Assembly: GCA_036489755.1 (NCBI GenBank)
Contig: DASXFD010000032.1
Location: 62,001-126,000 of the forward strand
Length of the DNA stretch: 64,000 bases
Direction of reading: 5' to 3'
Origin: JABFXX01 sp036489755
GTDB taxonomy: Bacteria; Myxococcota_A; Polyangia; Haliangiales; Haliangiaceae
Shown: positions 41,325 through 51,900 of the stretch, in pieces
Numbering within the stretch: position 1 is the first letter of the stretch
How the letters are laid out: the number at the start of each line of letters is the position of its first letter
The notes under the pieces: generated by a model
Seen by the model: only the letters and a program-made list of their open reading frames with translations
Database searches by the model: none
Told to the model about the DNA's origin: nothing
Position numbers and translations under genes: made by a program

Positions 41325-43481
41325 ATGCGTATTGGATGGTTGATGGTGATGTGTAGTGCATGCGCGTCGAGCTCCTCGCCGACCGCGACGACCCCGGGGC
41401 CCGCAGCAGAGTCCGCGCCGCAAGCGACATCGGAGCCGCCGCCGGCGCCTCCGAATCCGCTCGTCGCGAGGACGGTCGATACCGTCGATCACGTGTTCGG
41501 GCTCGACGTGCCCGATCCGTATCGTTGGATGGAGACCGCCGATGCGGAACGCGACGCGTGGCTGCTCGCCCAAGGCTCGGCCGCAGCGAAGGTGCTTGCC
41601 GCGCTGCCCGGTCGCGCCGAGCTGTACGCGAGGATCCACGAGCTCGACGCTGCAGGCTCGTTAGTCGGCAGCGTGCAGCGATGGGGCGGCAGCACGCTCT
41701 ACCTGACCCGCTCCGCGGACGCGCAGGTTTCGAAGCTGGTCGCCCGCGATTCGCAGGGACACGACCGCGTGCTCGTCGATCCGGCACTGCGCGGTTCCGG
41801 CGATTCGCACGCCGCGCTCGACGGCTACTCGTTGTCGCCCGACGGCAAGCTCGTCGCGTACAACATCTCGACGGGCGGTGGTGAGGTCGGCGAGATCCGT
41901 GTGATGAGTGTCGCGACCGGCAAAGATCTGCCCGATGTCGAGACGCGGATCTGGGGCGAGCTCGCGGCGCAATGGCTGCCCGACAGCAAGGGCTTCTTCT
42001 ACACGCAGATGGCGGTGCCGGCGCACGGCGTCGATCCGATGTTCGGCATGACCCCGCGCTTTCATCGCCTTGGCGATCCGATCGCTCGCGACATCGACAC
42101 GATCCCGCAAGGCAGCGTGAAGATCGCGCCCGCGGAGTTTCCGATGATGTGGCAGAACCCGGGCTCGCCGTGGGCGATCTTGTCGCTCGGCGGCGCGCAC
42201 AGCGAGGCACGGGACGCGATCGGCAAGGCCGCCGACGCCGCGGCCGGTAAGGCGACCTGGCAGCCGATCTCCGAGCTCGCCGACGGCATCGAGAACGCGT
42301 TCGTGCACGGCGATCGCATTTACCTGCAGACGTTTCACGGCGCGCCGAACCGCAAGCTGATCTCGGTGCCGATCGCGCACCCCGATCTCGCCTCGGCGCG
42401 CATCGAGATTCCAGAGGCCGCCGACGCGACGATCGATCAACTCAACGTCGCGCGCGATGCCGTCTACTTCACGCGCGGCGTGTCGGGCAAAGCGCAGCTG
42501 TTTCGCTGGCCGTGGCACGGCGCCGCCGAGCGCATCGCGCTGCCCGCCGACGGCTGGGTTTACGACCTGCAAACGACGACCGCCGAGGATGGCGCGACGT
42601 TCCAGCTCCAGACGTGGCTCGCGCCGGCGACGTACTACCGCGTCACGCGCAACGTCGTGCCGCTGAGCCTCCAATCGACGAGCCCCGTATCGTTTGCCGA
42701 CATCGCGGTCGACGACGTCGAGGTCGGCGATGCCAAGGTGCCGCTCACGATCATCCACCGCAAGGACGCGGCGCTCGATGGTACGCATCCGACGATCGTC
42801 AACGGCTACGGCGGTTACGGGTACAGCCTTACGCCGTACTTCGACGCGACGCGGCTCGCGTGGCTCGAGCGCGGCGGCGTGATCGCATACGCGCACGTGC
42901 GCGGCGGCGGCGAGAAGGGCCGGCATTGGCAAGACGACGGATCGCATGCGAACAAGCTCAACGGCATTCGCGATCTGATCGCGTGCACGAGCTACCTCGT
43001 CGAGAAAAAGTGGACGACGCACGGCCGCATCGCGCTCGAAGGCGCCAGTGCAGGCGGCATCTTGATCGGCCGCACGCTTGTCGAGCAGCCCGACGTCGCG
43101 GCCGCCGTGCACATCTCCGCCGGCATGGTCAATCCGTTGCGGATCCTCGCCGAGGAGAACGGCGCGAACCAAGAGACTGAAGTCGGCGATCCGACCACCG
43201 AGACCGGCTACAAGGACATCTACGCGATGGATCCGTACGCACACGTGAAAGCGCACACGGCGTATCCGGCCGTGTTGTTCACGATCGGCCTGCACGATCA
43301 CCGGGTCGCGCCGTGGGAGACCGCGAAGATGGCGGCGCGCCTGCTCGCAGCGACGTCGAGCGACAAGCCGATCCTCGTTCGCGTCGAAGGCGACGCCGGT
43401 CACGGCATGGGCTCGACGCGCGATCAGCGCGACGCCGAGACCGCCGACGTGTGGAGCTTCATGCTCGCGCACCTTCAGTGA
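41325..43481 (+). CDS. S9A prolyl oligopeptidase-family peptidase, exported
   Basis: A 718-residue serine peptidase with a short lipoprotein-like signal (MRIGWLMVMCSACASSS). The front VDHVFGLDVPDPYRWME is the S9A entry, a beta-propeller follows, and the alpha/beta-hydrolase domain carries Ser about 574 (EGASAGGILIG), Asp about 658 (GLHDHRVAPWE) and His about 692 (DAGHGMGST). GASAGG is nearer to oligopeptidase B (GGSAGG) than to prolyl oligopeptidase (GGSNGG), so specificity is unsure. It cuts short peptides in the periplasm. The start ATG 41313 would add four residues. It overlaps the AmpG-like gene's end by 23 bases. Confidence 0.85.
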   Translation: MRIGWLMVMCSACASSSSPTATTPGPAAESAPQATSEPPPAPPNPLVARTVDTVDHVFGLDVPDPYRWMETADAERDAWLLAQGSAAAKVLAALPGRAELYARIHELDAAGSLVGSVQRWGGSTLYLTRSADAQVSKLVARDSQGHDRVLVDPALRGSGDSHAALDGYSLSPDGKLVAYNISTGGGEVGEIRVMSVATGKDLPDVETRIWGELAAQWLPDSKGFFYTQMAVPAHGVDPMFGMTPRFHRLGDPIARDIDTIPQGSVKIAPAEFPMMWQNPGSPWAILSLGGAHSEARDAIGKAADAAAGKATWQPISELADGIENAFVHGDRIYLQTFHGAPNRKLISVPIAHPDLASARIEIPEAADATIDQLNVARDAVYFTRGVSGKAQLFRWPWHGAAERIALPADGWVYDLQTTTAEDGATFQLQTWLAPATYYRVTRNVVPLSLQSTSPVSFADIAVDDVEVGDAKVPLTIIHRKDAALDGTHPTIVNGYGGYGYSLTPYFDATRLAWLERGGVIAYAHVRGGGEKGRHWQDDGSHANKLNGIRDLIACTSYLVEKKWTTHGRIALEGASAGGILIGRTLVEQPDVAAAVHISAGMVNPLRILAEENGANQETEVGDPTTETGYKDIYAMDPYAHVKAHTAYPAVLFTIGLHDHRVAPWETAKMAARLLAATSSDKPILVRVEGDAGHGMGSTRDQRDAETADVWSFMLAHLQ

Positions 43482-44736
43482 GCGCGCGCCGCACGGCATG
43501 CGTGTCGACGAGCGGGATCACGGCGAGCACGCCGAGCTGGCAGACCGCCGCGGCGATGTAGATGCCGGGATACGTCCACGTGTCGGACGCGAAGCCCGCG
43601 AGCTTGAAGCCGATCGTCGTCGACCAGTTCGCCATCGCCATGTAGACGCCGAACTGCGTCGCGCCGAGCTTGGGCCACGACAGGTCCATGCAGATCGCGA
43701 ACAGCGACACTGTCATCACCGACTGGCACAGCGGCTCGACGCCGAACAGCATGTACGCGAGCGACGGGTCGTGCCAGCGCGGCGCGAGCAGCGCCCAGAT
43801 CACCCAGAACGTGCCGAGCGCGGCGGCGCCGAGCGCGGCGAGCTTCTTGTGGCCGACGCGGTCCGCGAGAAAGCCGCCGAGCACCGACCCGACGAGTCCT
43901 GCGGCGAGCCCGGGCCCGCCGGTGAGCTGCGAGTAGCGCTCGAACGTCCAGCCGAGATCCTGCGTGAACAAGACCGGCGAGATGGCCGCCATCAGCCCGG
44001 TGCCGATGCTCGAGAGCAGCATCACGACCGCGCCGAGCAGCGCCGCGACTGCGCCCGAGCTACGCGCGAGCTCCTTGATCGATCGCCAGACCTCGCGCGC
44101 GCGGCCGCGCGCATCGAGCTCGATGGTTGCGACCGGCACCGTGCTCGCCGGATGCTCGCGGACGAGCAGCGGCACGAGCATGATCGCGAGCAACACGGCC
44201 GTCTGCGCGACGAGCGCCGTCCGCATGCCGTACCACGCGATCAGCGTCGACATGCCCGCGCCGCCGAGGATGCCGCCGAAATACTTCGACGCGTACATCA
44301 GGCCGTTCGTGCGGCCGCGCTCGTCCTCGTCGAGCAGATCGACCGCGAGCGCGTCGGTCGACAGATCCTGGATCGAATTGAAGATCGTGTGGATGAAGAT
44401 CATCCACGCGAGCAGCTTCACGTCGCGCGTGAGATCGGGGATCGCGATCATCGCGCCGATCGTCAGCGCCATCATCAGCTGCGCGCCGATGATCCAGTGC
44501 CGCCGCTTGCCGAATCGCTTGCTCGGGAACGCGTCGACGATCGGCGCCCACAGCAGCTTGAACGTGTACGGCAGCGTCGTCATCGCCAGCATCGAGCCGA
44601 TGACGGCGGCGTCGAGGTGCTGCGCGCCGAGATACGCCGGCAGCGTGATCGCGGTGAAGCCCCACGGCAGCCCTTGCGCGACGTACAGCACGCAGAACGT
44701 GAACAACCGCAGGTTGCGGCGCTCCGCCAGGCTCAC
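43459..44736 (-). CDS. AmpG-like MFS permease
   Basis: A 425-residue major-facilitator protein of the AmpG group, which in enterobacteria imports cell-wall anhydromuropeptides for recycling. The N-terminus LRLFTFCVLYVAQGLPWGFTAITLPAYL and KLLWAPIVDAF, GKRRHWIIGAQLMM are AmpG-like, and about 12 helices are seen. MFS acetyl-CoA/SLC33-type carriers are close relatives, so the substrate is not certain. GTG 44736 has TACGCT exactly 6 nt upstream. The Cys-rich lipoprotein gene starts divergently 32 bases away. Confidence 0.85.
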   Translation of the reverse strand: MSLAERRNLRLFTFCVLYVAQGLPWGFTAITLPAYLGAQHLDAAVIGSMLAMTTLPYTFKLLWAPIVDAFPSKRFGKRRHWIIGAQLMMALTIGAMIAIPDLTRDVKLLAWMIFIHTIFNSIQDLSTDALAVDLLDEDERGRTNGLMYASKYFGGILGGAGMSTLIAWYGMRTALVAQTAVLLAIMLVPLLVREHPASTVPVATIELDARGRAREVWRSIKELARSSGAVAALLGAVVMLLSSIGTGLMAAISPVLFTQDLGWTFERYSQLTGGPGLAAGLVGSVLGGFLADRVGHKKLAALGAAALGTFWVIWALLAPRWHDPSLAYMLFGVEPLCQSVMTVSLFAICMDLSWPKLGATQFGVYMAMANWSTTIGFKLAGFASDTWTYPGIYIAAAVCQLGVLAVIPLVDTHAVRRALTEGARA

Positions 44737-44742
44737 GCCGAC

Positions 44743-44761
44743 AGCGTAGCTGATCTACACT
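44743..44761. promoter_or_regulatory. Paired -10 boxes of a divergent leaderless pair
   Basis: Minus strand TACGCT (44748-44743), 6 nt from GTG 44736; plus strand TACACT (44756-44761), 6 nt from GTG 44768. Both start codons are GTG and both spacings are identical. Confidence 0.5.
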
Positions 44762-44767
44762 CGGTTC

Positions 44768-45019
44768 GTGAGGCTCGCCTTCATCCTCGCGATGCTCGCG
44801 TGCTGCGTGCAACAGCGCAGCGAACGCTGCAAGCATGCGTGCGCGCGCGAGTACGAGTGCGAGACGCAGGCCCAGGGCAGCGCCCCGTTCGACGAGAAGC
44901 AATGCATCTCGGTGTGCTCGTCGCTCGAGGCGAGTCAAGAATCCGCGCGCGTCGCGGCGCACGTCGAGTGCGTTGCTGCGCATCCCGCGTGCAGCGAAGC
45001 GCTCGAGTGCCGCTGGTAG
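44768..45019 (+). CDS. Small Cys-rich secreted lipoprotein
   Basis: An 83-residue protein with a lipoprotein signal (RLAFILAMLACC) and ten cysteines in all, eight of them in the mature part after the lipobox. The pattern C-x3-C-x5-C ... C-x3-C ... C-x6-C-x5-C suggests a small helical disulfide bundle, as in many secreted myxobacterial proteins. No family is recognised. TACACT lies 6 nt before the GTG. It ends 3 bases from the opposing small gene. Confidence 0.6.
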   Translation: MRLAFILAMLACCVQQRSERCKHACAREYECETQAQGSAPFDEKQCISVCSSLEASQESARVAAHVECVAAHPACSEALECRW

Positions 45020-45022
45020 CGC

Positions 45023-45298
45023 TTACAGATCCTGCGCCGTCTTCAGAATCTGCTCGATGAAGTCGCGGCGGATGTGAACCAAGCTGCTCTGCTTCGTGAA
45101 CCCGATGACGGTCGACACGATGCCGTTCCCGCCGGGCCGCGAGCCGTCGACGTCGATGCCGTTCATGTCGATCACGCACTGGCGGTTCGCCGCGCGTGCC
45201 TTCGCGCAGTCGTCGGAGTGCATCTGCGTGGCGGTCGGCGTCGGATCGGCGATCGCGGGCAACGACACGAGCAACAACGCGGCGATCAAAGTGCGCAT
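45023..45298 (-). CDS. Small exported protein, unknown
   Basis: A 91-residue protein with a Sec signal (MRTLIAALLLVSLPAIA) and a mature part of about 74 residues holding two cysteines (DDCAKARAANRQC), which probably form a disulfide, and the tail LVHIRRDFIEQILKTAQDL. I do not recognise it. No clear -10 box or ribosome site precedes it. It lies between the Cys-rich lipoprotein (convergent) and the coiled-coil gene (same strand). Confidence 0.5.
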   Translation of the reverse strand: MRTLIAALLLVSLPAIADPTPTATQMHSDDCAKARAANRQCVIDMNGIDVDGSRPGGNGIVSTVIGFTKQSSLVHIRRDFIEQILKTAQDL

Positions 45299-45332
45299 GC
45301 GATCGAGACACGCGCGCGTGCGCCCGGTTGCA

Positions 45333-45770
45333 CTACTCGTCGCGGCGACGCTCCGCCAGCTTGGCCTGCGTCTCGCGCCAGCGCGCGAAGTGGCGCTCGA
45401 TCAGCTCGCGGTCGGCGCGGGCGCGTGCGAGCCGGCCGCGCGCGAAGTCGACGGCGCCGAGTCGCTCGTCATGCGCGACGTGTGCACGCAGCTCGGCGTC
45501 GCGTGCGTCGGCGAGCTCGCGGCGGCGGCGTGCCACAAACCGCTCGGCGAGCGCGAGCGCTTGCGAGCTCGCCTGCGGCCGTACCAGCTCCGCACGTGCG
45601 GCATCGAGCGCGCGGCGTGCGAGCTCCGTGCGGGTGCGCGCGGCGGCCAGCCGATCCTCGGTTTCACGCGCATCGCCGACGGCATTCGCAAGATCTCCGC
45701 GGCGTAGCGCCTCGTCGCGCGCACGCACATCGCGCACGGGCGCGAGCCGATAACGAGGGTCGTCGGCCAT
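45333..45770 (-). CDS. Arg/Ala-rich coiled-coil protein
   Basis: A 145-residue, almost fully helical protein rich in Arg, Ala and Glu (about 20-145), with heptad-like spacing and the end LIERHFARWRETQAKLAERRRDE. The shape and tail resemble FliJ/YscO-type coiled-coil stalks of type III export systems, but no such genes are near, so that is only a possibility. TAACAT lies 7 nt before its ATG, next to the TACACT of the divergent kinase. Confidence 0.5.
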   Translation of the reverse strand: MADDPRYRLAPVRDVRARDEALRRGDLANAVGDARETEDRLAAARTRTELARRALDAARAELVRPQASSQALALAERFVARRRRELADARDAELRAHVAHDERLGAVDFARGRLARARADRELIERHFARWRETQAKLAERRRDE

Positions 45771-45777
45771 GCTCGCG

Positions 45778-45787
45778 ATGTTACACT
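45778..45787. promoter_or_regulatory. Overlapping -10 boxes of a divergent leaderless pair
   Basis: TAACAT on the minus strand (45783-45778), 7 nt from ATG 45770, overlaps TACACT on the plus strand (45782-45787), 8 nt from ATG 45796. GCTCGCGA is repeated on each side (45771-45778 and 45788-45795), a possible operator. Confidence 0.5.
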
Positions 45788-45795
45788 GCTCGCGA

Positions 45796-47478
45796 ATGGC
45801 CCATCCGGGCGAAGTCCCGATCGATCGCTACGTCGTCCTCGAGCATCTGTCGGAGGGCGGCATGGGCGCGATCTACGTCGGCAAGAAGCTCGGCGCGGGC
45901 GGCTTCGAGATGGAGGTCGTGCTCAAGCAGTTGCTGCCCGAGTTCACGCAACAGGAAGAGTTCATCGACCTGTTCCTGCGCGAAGCGAAGCTGTCGGCGA
46001 CGCTCGATCACGCGAACATCATCCACACGATCGATCTCGTGACCGCGGGCGGCGAGTACTTCATCGTGATGGAGTATCTGGCGGGCGGCGATCTGCGCAC
46101 GTTGCTCCGCAAGGCGAAGCGTCGCGGCAAGCGGTTCTCGCCGAAGGCGGCGATCTACATCACGCGCGAGGTCCTGTCGGCGCTGTCGTACGCGCACGCG
46201 AAGCGCGACTTTGAAGGCAATCCGCTGCGGCTCATCCACCGCGACGTGTCGCCGTCGAACGTGCTGCTCTCGCACGCCGGCGAGATCAAGCTGACCGACT
46301 TCGGCATCGCGAAGGCCGCGACGCACACGTCGCTGTTCTACAAGGTGAAGGGCAAGATCGGCTACATGTCGCCCGAGCAGGCGAAGAGCGAATCGCTCGA
46401 TCACCGCAGCGATCTCTATTCGGTCGCGGTGTGTCTCTACGAAGCGCTCACCGGCGAGCGCTTGTTCGTGCACGCGGGCCTGACCACGTCCGCCGACGAG
46501 ATCTACTCGCAGCCGGTGCCGCAGGTCTCGCGCAAAGTTCCCAACATTCCGCGCGAGCTCGACGCGATCATGGCAAAGGCGCTCGCGATCGATCCCGACG
46601 CGCGCTTTCAGACGGCCGGCGAGTTTCAAGAAGCGCTGATGCGGCTCGCGCATCGCGCCGGGCTCTTGATGTCCGCGCCGGAGCTCTCCGGCGAGCTGAT
46701 CGAAGCGTGCGGTCCGATCGAGCAATGGCGCGACGACGACGACGACGATGATCTCGGCTACGCCGAAGGCAAGCGCGGCGGCACCGAGGTCTACAGCGGC
46801 AGCGACGATGACGACGACGACGAGATCGAGTCGGTCAGCGCCGCATCCAAGCCGACGCGGCACTCTCGGCCATCGCGCCCGTCGCGCCCGTCGCAGCCGC
46901 CGCTGCCGCTGCCGCTGCCGCCGCAACTGCCGGCGCGCCCGCCGGCGGTCCGCGCGAAGACCGAGCTCGGCAAGCTCGCGGGCATGGAGCTGACGTCGAT
47001 CATCAACATGATCGACCTCGAGGCGCAGGGCACGAACATCGGCTCGCAACCGCTCGTCGATCTCGAGCTCGACTCCGGTCCGCGCGTGTACTCGCGCGAG
47101 GCCCTCGCACCGACCGCACCGCGGCCACTGCCGCAACCATCGCGGCCGCCGCCGCCGCCGCCGTCGTCGCTGTCGACCACGCAGCAAGGCATGGCACCGG
47201 CGCTACCGCCGCGATCGATGAAGCCGAGTGTGCCGCCGCCTCCGTCGATGACGCGCGTCGCCGCGGCACCACCGCCGCCGCAGTTGTACGGTGCGCAAAT
47301 GCCGGCGCCGTATCCGGTCTCGCCCCGGCCGCGCTCGAATGAAAGCCGCGAAATCGCAGCGGGACGGCGCAAACGGAGCCGGCTCACGACCTGGGCCGTG
47401 ATCGTGGCGATCTTGTTCGCGGCCGGTCTCGTGGCGCTCGCGATCGCACTGTCCGGCCCAACCGTGCCCGGAAAGTAG
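45796..47478 (+). CDS. Ser/Thr protein kinase with acidic and Pro-rich linker and C-terminal membrane anchor
   Basis: A 560-residue PknB-type kinase. The kinase domain is complete: G-loop LSEGGMGAIY (about 17-26), VAIK-type Lys in VVLKQLLPE (about 42), HRDVSPSN (147-154), DFG at 167-169 and IGYMSPEQ. Two Asp runs (about 315-321 and 336-341) and a Pro-rich stretch lead to a single membrane helix at about 531-553, so the kinase faces the cytoplasm and only a few residues lie outside. It lies 61 bases before the FHA activator gene, a likely substrate or reader. Confidence 0.9.
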   Translation: MAHPGEVPIDRYVVLEHLSEGGMGAIYVGKKLGAGGFEMEVVLKQLLPEFTQQEEFIDLFLREAKLSATLDHANIIHTIDLVTAGGEYFIVMEYLAGGDLRTLLRKAKRRGKRFSPKAAIYITREVLSALSYAHAKRDFEGNPLRLIHRDVSPSNVLLSHAGEIKLTDFGIAKAATHTSLFYKVKGKIGYMSPEQAKSESLDHRSDLYSVAVCLYEALTGERLFVHAGLTTSADEIYSQPVPQVSRKVPNIPRELDAIMAKALAIDPDARFQTAGEFQEALMRLAHRAGLLMSAPELSGELIEACGPIEQWRDDDDDDDLGYAEGKRGGTEVYSGSDDDDDDEIESVSAASKPTRHSRPSRPSRPSQPPLPLPLPPQLPARPPAVRAKTELGKLAGMELTSIINMIDLEAQGTNIGSQPLVDLELDSGPRVYSREALAPTAPRPLPQPSRPPPPPPSSLSTTQQGMAPALPPRSMKPSVPPPPSMTRVAAAPPPPQLYGAQMPAPYPVSPRPRSNESREIAAGRRKRSRLTTWAVIVAILFAAGLVALAIALSGPTVPGK

Positions 47479-47539
47479 CGCGATCGTTCGCGTTACGAAG
47501 GGGTGGGGGGATAGACACCAGGCCCACGCAAAGCGTACG

Positions 47540-48931
<1,392 letters not shown>

Positions 48932-51900
48932 CTATTCGATCCGCACGCGGTACGACAGCCGCGTGTCGGCCACGATGATGTCCCATTTGCGACGCGTCTC
49001 GGTCACGACGTCGTAAACCTCGACGGTGTGCGGGCCGGTCGTGCAGTGGATGCGCTCGGTCGGGCACGTCATGCCGGTCGGTTTACCGTCGACGAACACG
49101 TAGTAGCGCGCCTTGTCCTTGCACGCGATGACCTTGATGCCGGCCGGGCCGCCCGACGGCGTGATCTCGGTGAGCGGGATCGAGAACGCGCCGTGGCCGT
49201 CGACTTCGGCGACGTATAGATCGTGGTCGGCGAGCAGCAGCGCCATCGTGTGGCGATCAGCGGTGCCGGAGAGCTTCACTGGAGTGATGCCTTGATCGGC
49301 GCCGTCGATGAACACGCGCGCACCGGGAGGCGTCGACGAGATCTGGAGCGCATCGCTCGTCGGCATACCGGCGGGCTTGGCCGAGCCAGCGGCCACCATC
49401 GTCGTCGCGGAGCCGGCGGCGGTCGTGGCGGAGCCGGCGGCGGTTGTCGCCGAGCCGGCCAACGCGGTCGCGGAGCCGGCGGCGGTGGTCGCCGAGCCGG
49501 CCATCGTCGTCGCGGAGCCTCTGGTCGCCGAGCCTGCCGCCGAGCCTGCGGTGGTCGCCGAGCCGGCGGAGCCGACCGCGACGGCGTGCGAGCCATGCGA
49601 CGCGTGCGAGCTCGAGCCGGCGCTCGTCGACGGATGCGGTGCCGGCGCGGCGGTGCCTTCGTCGCCCGTGAGCTGCCACACCGCGATGCCGCCTCCGGCC
49701 GCAACGATCAGCGCGACTCCGGCGATGAGCGGCCAGCGTTTGCGCGTCTGGCGCTGGCTCGGCAGCATGAAGGTCGCCGGTGGCGCCGGCGGTCCGAGCC
49801 CGGGCGTCGTCGATTGCACCGGCGCACCGAACGGCGCGATCCCGCTCGTCGCCGGCGGAAACCCGCCGCTTCCCGGCGCGAAGCCGCGCGCGGTCGCGTG
49901 CACCGGCTCGGCGGCCGGCACGAGGCTCGGCGGCGACGGGCTCGGCATGCGCGGCGCGGCGGGCGAGACGTCACGTGCGCGCACGGCGACGAGCGCGGGC
50001 GCATCGAACAGCGCGGCGAGCGCGGGATCTTGAATCGGCGGCGACACTTCGCGCGTCGGCACGTCGGCGTCCGGATCGTGCGCCGGTGTGGTACGGCGCG
50101 GCGGCAGCGGCGACCGGCCTTCGCGCACCGTCAGCGAATCTTCGCCGAGCGCAGGTGCGGGAAGCGCATGCGCGTTGAGCGTGGGTGCGGGAAGCGTGTG
50201 CGGGGAGAGCGCGGGTGCAGGAAGCGGCCCGGTGCGCGCCGGCATCGCAGGCGGCGTCGCGCGGCGCGGCGGGGTGGCGCGGCCTGCGTTTGGGCTCTCG
50301 ACCACCGGTGCGAGCGCCTCGAGCGACAGCTCGACGAGTGGATCGTTCGAGTACGCGCCGGGCTCCGCCGCGGCCTTCTTGAGCTCCTGCACGACGTCCG
50401 GCGGCATCTCGGTCGTCGGCGTGTCGTGCGCGCCGGGCCGATGCCGCGGCAGATCGGGATCCGAGCCGCGGATGATCTGGATCGATGGCGACGTCTCGGT
50501 CGGCTCGAGCGGCCTGGCCGGTGGTTCGAGGCGCGCGAACGATGCGAGCAGCGGATCGTCCTCGGCGATCGTCGCGTACGGCGCGGTCGCCGGCTCGTCG
50601 GGCGCCAGCGGCGGTGGCTCGGGTGCACGCGGCGGTGGCGACGCGAGCGTCGGCGAGCTGACGGGCGAAAACGGTGCGGCGGCCGACGGCGCCGGCGCGG
50701 GCTCGCTCGGTTTGGCGCCGGGCGCCGTGATCCTCGGAATCTCGATCGTGCCCGGCTTGGCGATTTTCGGAATCGGCCGTCGCGCCGCCGACACGCCGAG
50801 AATCGTCTGCGAGCCGACCGGCGGGATCGCCGGCGGCGACGGTTGCGCGCCGCCGACACCTTGCGGGACCGGAATCGGCGGCACGAGCCCGGGCACGGTC
50901 ATCATCGGTTTCGGCAGCTCGGGCATCGTCGCGCCCGGCGACGGCTCGCGCGGCTCGGTCGCGATGCCGGGCGATCGCGGACCGATCAGCGGCGCCGGCC
51001 GCGGAACCGGCACGTCGGGCCGCACGAACTGGTTGGTCGAAGCGCCGTCGCCCTGGTGGCCCGGAGGTGCGTGATGCGTGGCGGGTGGCGCCATCATCGG
51101 CGGCACGTTCAGCGCGACCATGCCCGACAAGCTGCCGTCGTTCATGGCGGCGAGCCGATCGAGCACCGTCTTGACCTGAGCGCCGGCCTCCTTGCGCGTG
51201 CCGGGCACCGGCGCGACACGCAGCGCGGCGTCGAGCGCATCGGCGAACGCGCGCGCGTCGGGAAACCGCTCGAACTGCGAGCGTGCGAGGCAACGCGCGA
51301 GCACGCGCACGATCGGACGCGGCAACGGCGGATCGGCCGGCGGCCCGGCGAGGATCGCCTGCGCGACCGCCTGTGGCGAGTCGCCGTAGAACGCGCGCTG
51401 GCCGGTGACGAGCTCGTACGCGATCACGCCGAGCACGTAGACGTCGGTCGCGGCGCTGGTCGCTTCGCCGACGAGCTGTTCGGGTGCGATGTAGCCGATG
51501 CGCTGCGCGAGCCGCGGCGACTCGACGGGATGCGCGGACATCGTCGACCCGAGGATTCCGAAATCCGTGACCTTGACGTCGCCTTCGACCGTCACGATCA
51601 CGTTCGTCGGCGCGAGCCCGAGGTGCGAAAGCCCGCGGCCGTGCGCATAGCCGACGGCGCGTGCGACCTGCGAGATCAGCGCGAGCGAGCCGCCCGGTGC
51701 GAGCCCGTTGCCGCCGAGCCTGGATTCCGCGACGAGCCGCGCGGCATCGAGGCCGGCGACCAGCTCGATCGCGGTGAACGTCTGGCCCTGCGCGACGCCG
51801 AACTCCGACATGCGCGCGATGCGCGGGTGCTCGAGGCTGCCGTACGAGCGCGCGGCCGCCGACAGCGCCTGGGCGGCCTGCGGCGACGAGGTCAACTCGG

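Noticed and set aside
45333..45770. FliJ/YscO type III secretion stalk
   Set aside because: Only coiled-coil shape supports it; no other type III genes are seen.
47480..47493. CGCGATCGTTCGCG as a terminator after the 45796 kinase
   Set aside because: Five-base stem and no T-run; kept as too weak.
49380..49580. Regular repeat as a CRISPR array
   Set aside because: The units are short, contiguous and in frame (GSAT coding), with no spacers.
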